DNA of 64,000 bases from Amphirosellinia nigrospora (taxonomy: Eukaryota; Ascomycota; Sordariomycetes; Xylariales; Xylariaceae): the NCBI GenBank assembly GCA_004123355.1, contig SCHM01000001.1, positions 8,008,193 to 8,072,192 of the forward strand. Reading direction: 5' to 3'. Positions within the stretch are counted from its first letter, which is position 1. Each line of letters starts with the position of its first letter. The position numbers were made by a program, and so were the translations under genes. Positions 59,714 through 64,000 of the stretch are shown here, in pieces. The notes under the pieces are model-generated. The model had not been told where the DNA came from. It worked only from the letters and a program-made list of their open reading frames with translations, and searched no databases.

Positions 59714-61388
59714 ATGTCGTCGAAGCGCTCAAAAGCCACCACGGACGACGAGCTCGGCGAGCTCTTCGAGGGATTGGCGACGATAGTGCAGCAGTTAAGA
59801 AACCCACCAAGGCCAAGGGCACTGCCTCGAAACCGCGAAGTGACAAGCCCAAGAAGGACATCCTTGCCGAGTTAGAGGACGAGCTCGGCGGAGAGGAACC
59901 CGCGCGGCCACACACGCCTCGAGTCATCAAACGAACGAGCACAGCGACCCCGCCACCCGCCGTCGCCGCCAGACTCTCCGAGGACAGATCCGCTGCCGCT
60001 GCCCGGAAGTCCGCCGACAGCACTCGATCGTTCCATGCCAGCTTCACGCCGAGCGCCACCAGTTCTGAGCTACAGGATGCCGAGAAAAAGGGCCCGGTTG
60101 AGCAGACAGCCCCCACCGCTGCGAGCGGAGGCGGCTGGTGGGGTGGTATCTTCGCTACGGCTACGGCCACAGCCAGCGCTGCCATGAAACAAGCCGAGGC
60201 AGCGTACAAGGAAATTCAACAGAACGAAGAAGCCCAGAGATGGGCTGAGCAGGTCAGGGGAAATGTAGGAGCTCTCAGGGGCCTTGGTAAGCTCGTCCTG
60301 CTCTATGCGAACCCATCATCGCGACACGACACCCCTCTTTCTTTGCAAAGAGCGACTTCCAGAGTTGCGTCAAGATCATGACAATATGCTGACGCACGGT
60401 ACCATTAGGTGACGATCTCCGCCACCGCGCAATGCCAACTTTCGCCAATATCCTACATACCCTTGCCCCACCCATTTCATCCCACGAACGTCTCCTCATC
60501 CACATCACCCACGACATCGTCGGCTACCCCTCCCTCGACCCCCTCATATATGGCGTCTTTAGCCGCGTCATGTCTCAGGTGGAGGGCGGTGACTTGCTCG
60601 TCGTTCAACGCGGGCACGAGAACACCGCACGTCGTTCCTCCGACGTCGCCTTCTTCGGCGGTTCCTCTAACTCGGCCGGCTGGCGCGATGGTCCCTGGTG
60701 GCGGCAGGTCGACTCACCTCGCGACCTCGGCACTGTCAAGGGCCTCCTCGAGGGAACCAAACTATGTCGTGCTAACGCAGAGAGCTACGCAAGCGACTAC
60801 CTTGCCGCCAGCGGCGGCGTAACCGAGGCTCAGAAGCGCGCTCTGGAACCCCTGAACGAGGACAATCCCGTCCGGACCAGCGATATTTTCCTTGCGGTCC
60901 AAGCCATTGCAGCCGAGGCGGACTCCGCACTCTTCGCCGGCAGCACGGCGAACGAAGCGGAAAAGGAGGCCAGTGCCGTTGCAGATGAGAGTACCGACAC
61001 GCAAGTCTGCTTTGCTGTCTACGTCCTCGATCCTGTTCACGATATCGTGTACAGCACAGTCAGCCAGAACATTCCGCTCAGATGGATCCAGTGGCTAGAT
61101 GCACCGGCCCCGTTGACGCCGGCCAGCGAGAGCGAAGAGGCCGCTCCCGCGGGAATGAATATCCCGGACGAGATCCGCGAAATTGTCGAGAGCGGCGGTG
61201 TTGACCCGCGTGAATGGGTCGCCGAATGGGTCGAGGAGACCCTCAGCCTCGCGGTCGGCGTCGTCGCCCAAAGATACGTCGCCCGGCGGATGGGTGTCGG
61301 CGAGGGCGGCCTCGGTAAGGGCAAGAAGAAGATCGAGGCCCTTGTTCAAGAGGGCGGCGGAGAAGCTGCTCGTGCCGGTCTGATTTAA
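59714..61388 (+). CDS. Mtc1-like protein (maintenance of telomere capping 1 family)
   Basis: Exons 59714-60286 and 60409-61388 (GTAAGC...TTAG), about 518 residues. Seen: MSSKRSKATTDDELGELFEG, a Lys/Pro-rich disordered segment, KKDILAELEDELGG, SGGGWWGGIFATATATASAA then AMKQAEAAYKEIQQNEEAQR, VRGNVGALRGLG. The conserved C-terminal region follows: DDLRHRAMPTFANILHTLAP, HITHDIVGYPSLDPLIYGVF, VFAVYVLDP-like CFAVYVLDPVHDIVYSTVSQ, LRWIQWLDAP, DPREWVAEWVEETLSLAVGV and ending VAQRYVARRMGVGE. This is the fungal Mtc1 family, named for a genetic link to telomere capping and found on ER/COPI membranes in yeast; molecular function unknown. One lost base near 59772 (FEG|IGDDSAAVKK); exon 2 is clean. Confidence 0.85.
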
Positions 61389-62091
61389 ATGAGGAAGGGG
61401 AAGGAAATGGATATCGATTAAATATGAAGGCGTTGTGGCTACCGTAGTCCGCCCTTCTTGTGTTCCGGGTGTTAAGGTGTTGTTACGTGGGCCGACTTCG
61501 CTTTCTCGGACTGGATTGACCCCTTCTCTATCTATCTATGTATGGAACTAGGCCTGGAATACAATGATACTCAGTTTTTGGTCATCAACTGTTTGGCGCG
61601 TGAAGGAGTCGATACTATCTCACAACTGAATTTTGCTGGTTAGACTATTGATGCAGATACTAAACGCTTGGACCCACGATAGTGACCATGATCCGGGATG
61701 AGATTCAATGATAGTATTCTGACTAAGTCACGAAGCTGAGGTACGAGAGCCTAAAGGTATTCCACATCGAAAGGTAACGTTATGTAAGAACACGAATTCA
61801 AAAGATCAGGAAACAGCATCACATTTACTAATGGATTTCGCTTGAGAGTTCTCCTCAAGGCTGCATTGAAGAGTTGATAGAAGGCATGCATGGTATAATG
61901 ATAATTACTTTCATTATCGCCGTTAAAAAACGAGATGCCAATTACAGTATGAATTACTGACGACCGCTATAATACTGATATTCCCAGCCCGTAGCACGTC
62001 ATGACCGTTTCGCCACCGTCGCCACGTCCTCTTCTTCTCAATATAAATACTGTATGGCAAGTAAGCTAAGCAGACGAGCGCAGCCAGTGTC
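61389..62091. other. Convergent intergenic region
   Basis: About 700 bases, AT-rich, between convergent 3' ends. No gene. Confidence 0.6.
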
Positions 62092-64000
62092 CTACCCCTG
62101 CGCGATCTTCTCATCTCCATCATTTAAACTACCGACGACCTTCAACTCCGCCTTGGCCTGCCGGCTCGCGCCGGCGGTATCGACGCGCTTGAGGGGCGGT
62201 AGATGGGATCCCACATCTGCTCGCGGATCCACTCCTCCAGGTCCGCGTCGTTGTCGGGGATGTGCTCCTCCGTAGCGACGCCCTCTTCGACGGCTGTCTT
62301 GATGACCTCGCGGGCGACGCGAACGGAGACGCGCCGCACTTCCTCGACGCCCGGGAGTAGTGGCGCCGTGTCGTCTTTTAGCGCGGGGCTCAGGTCTGCG
62401 ACGCCGCGCACCGCGGCCACGAGCATCTTGTCTGTCAGTAGCTTGGCGCGGCAGAGCACGGCGCCGAGCCCGATGCCCGGGAAAACGACGCTATTGTTGC
62501 ACTCGGCAACGTCGATGCTGACTTCCTTACCGTCGGCGCCCCATGGGCCCTTGACCGGCTCGAAGGGGCTGCCCGTCGCTACCAGGGCCTTGCCGTCTGT
62601 CCAGTTCAGGATGTCTTTCGGCACAGCCTCGTGGAGTCTAGTGGGATTCGAGAGCGGGAAATTACGGGTCGCGGGGTGTTTGCGGCCATTTCCTTGATGA
62701 TCTCTTCCGTGAAGGCGCCTGGTTTTGTGGAAGTTCCGATCAGCACGTTTGGGTGCACCTCCTTGATCACGGAGAGGAGGGCGGTCCTTGTCAGACCACT
62801 CTGACGAGTCTTTCGCAAATATCTTTTGGCCATCGTCTAGCTTTGAGTCCGTGGTCAGAATACCCGGTCTGTCAATCAGCCTATTACGATGTTAATAACA
62901 GAAGAGCAACAGAACCCTCGAGGTTGGCGAGAGAGAGGAATGATGAAACTTACCAGATCTGTTTCGCAGCCTCCTCTTTACTTATTCCCTTCTCAGCGGC
63001 AATTGCATCCCGCACTTGATCTGCAATGCCGACGCCAGCAGTACCGGCCCCAAAAACAACCAGTTTGAGGTCTTTCAGCTTCTGTTGGCTAACATGGAGC
63101 CCAGCCATGATAGCCGCAAGTGTGACGCATCCGGTCCCTTGAACATCGTCGTTGAAGCAGGGGATTTTCGGTCTATAGTGATCGAGGATCCTACGGGCTA
63201 CCGAAAAAAAGTCAATATTGCAAAGCCTCAAGCTACGCTCAGAGGCATGATAGGATTTATATACCGTTTGTCAATCCGAAATCCTCAAAATGGATATAGG
63301 CCTTGGGGAACAGTTTCCGAGCATTCCGGACAAACTCGTCGACGAATTTGTCGTATTTCTCGCCGCGGACTCGCTTCTGCCGAAGCCCGAGATACAGCTC
63401 GTCGTCCAGTAGTTTTTCGTTGTCCGTGCCGCAGTCCAGCACGACAGGAAGAGTGCGGTTTGGATGGACACCGGCGCAGAGAGTTGTCAATACTAGCTTT
63501 GCTACCGATATCAGGATACCCCCAACGCCTTGATCGCCTATGCCGAGGATCTCTTCGCCATCTAGTAGCTATTAGCGGGTCTATTACATCCCCCACGATT
63601 TGCTATTTTATTGGCGTTGGAACAGTTCGCTGTTGCGCACCTGAGACGACAATGTAGTCGATATCCTCTGGGTTTCCCCATTGAGCTAGGTCGTGAGAAA
63701 CTCTGTCTATATTCTCGATGTTCAAGAAGCATCCCTCTGGTCTTCGAAAAAGACGAGAGAAGTTCTGTATAGCATCGCCTTCCGTCGGCGTGTAGACGAC
63801 GCCAAACATTTCCTTGAGGTGATCTTGTAAAAGCTATTAATGATTAGTGATGCGCGTCATAGTGGTACATATTCCTCGTCTCTAAGGCAGAAGTTGGGAC
63901 AAAGACGATCAGTGTAGAGAAATGAAGCAATGCTTACCTTGAAATATAAGACGGCATTTTGCTCCTTTAATGAAGTTAAAAATGTATTCTTGGCGAGATC
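62092..64000 (-). CDS. Malic enzyme (NAD(P)-dependent), 5' end outside window
   Basis: Oxidative decarboxylation of malate to pyruvate. The minus-strand exons seen are >64000-63938, 63833-63641, 63561-63265, 63197-62954 and 62880-62092; the N-terminus continues beyond the window. Family order: FGVVYTPTEGDAIQNFSRLF, IDYIVVSDGEEILGIGDQGV (first fingerprint), LCAGVHPNRTLPVVLDCGTD, AYIHFEDFG (metal-binding Glu-Asp), IPCFNDDVQGTG (third acidic ligand), VVFGAGTAGVGIADQV (nucleotide loop), VLIGTSTKPGAFTEEIIKEM, the frame-broken IFPLSNPTRLHEA, VATGSPFEPV, NNSVVFPGIGLGAVLCRAKL. It ends VGSLNDGDEKIAQG-stop. Breaks near 62795, 62653 and 62203. Whether it uses NAD in mitochondria or NADP in cytosol cannot be told without the N-terminus. 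Confidence 0.92.

Overview
The window is nuclear DNA of a filamentous ascomycete (Pezizomycotina, most likely a Sordariomycete). Evidence: short 50-150 nt introns with GTAAGT-type donors and CTAAC-type branch sites, about 2 kb gene spacing, and a typical gene set (GH12 endoglucanase, mndB-type beta-mannosidase, xdhA-type xylitol dehydrogenase, SAT4/rhodopsin-fold membrane protein, class I deacetylase with long acidic tail, a small GTPase ending in Cys-Cys). No bacterial, organellar or viral segment was recognised.

Layout: 1-1184 C-terminal part of an epsin (Ent3-like); 2889-4270 four-helix membrane protein with cytoplasmic tail; 4574-5667 (-) secreted Cys-rich protein; 7680-8992 GH12 glucanase with repetitive Ser/Thr region; 9975-11531 acyltransferase-3; 13534-14844 (-) ZFYVE19/ANCHR-like zinc-finger protein; 16408-17346 secreted Gly/Ser-rich protein; 18088-19282 (-) thymine DNA glycosylase; 20594-22175 UDP-GlcNAc pyrophosphorylase; 22602-24351 (-) FAR1/MULE-derived protein; 26413-27228 Mpv17/Sym1; 27876-28890 (-) Ypt35-like PX protein; 30560-31526 sulfotransferase-like P-loop protein; 32914-34214 rhodopsin-fold protein; 34818-36095 2-hydroxyacid dehydrogenase; 37013-38712 dsRBD-like protein; 38950-40016 (-) SDR; 40567-41857 Rab4-like GTPase; 43180-45877 beta-mannosidase; 46315-47445 (-) xylitol dehydrogenase; 48639-49524 (-) glutathione transferase; 51091-53332 Rpd3 deacetylase; 55044-57903 (-) AT-hook protein; 59714-61388 Mtc1-like; 62092-64000 (-) malic enzyme, 5' end outside the window.

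The genes form no obvious operon-like or biosynthetic cluster. A loose carbon-metabolism theme (GH12, GH2 mannosidase, xylitol dehydrogenase, malic enzyme) and an endosomal-traffic theme (epsin, Rab4, Ypt35) are present but scattered, so I do not infer a functional unit.

The dominant oddity is that most conserved genes, including ones expected to be essential, carry one to seven single-base indels (mostly losses, often in short homopolymers), while sym1 and xdhA read through cleanly. Uncorrected sequencing/assembly error is the simplest explanation. Spans below therefore cover the whole homologous gene, with breaks noted. The most biologically interesting objects are the FAR1 protein whose transposase-like core stops early and is replaced by a Gln-rich/acidic tail, the GH12 enzyme with a repeat-built N-terminal region, the uncharacterised Cys-rich secreted protein, and a recurrent TACCTAGGTA-type palindrome scattered between genes.
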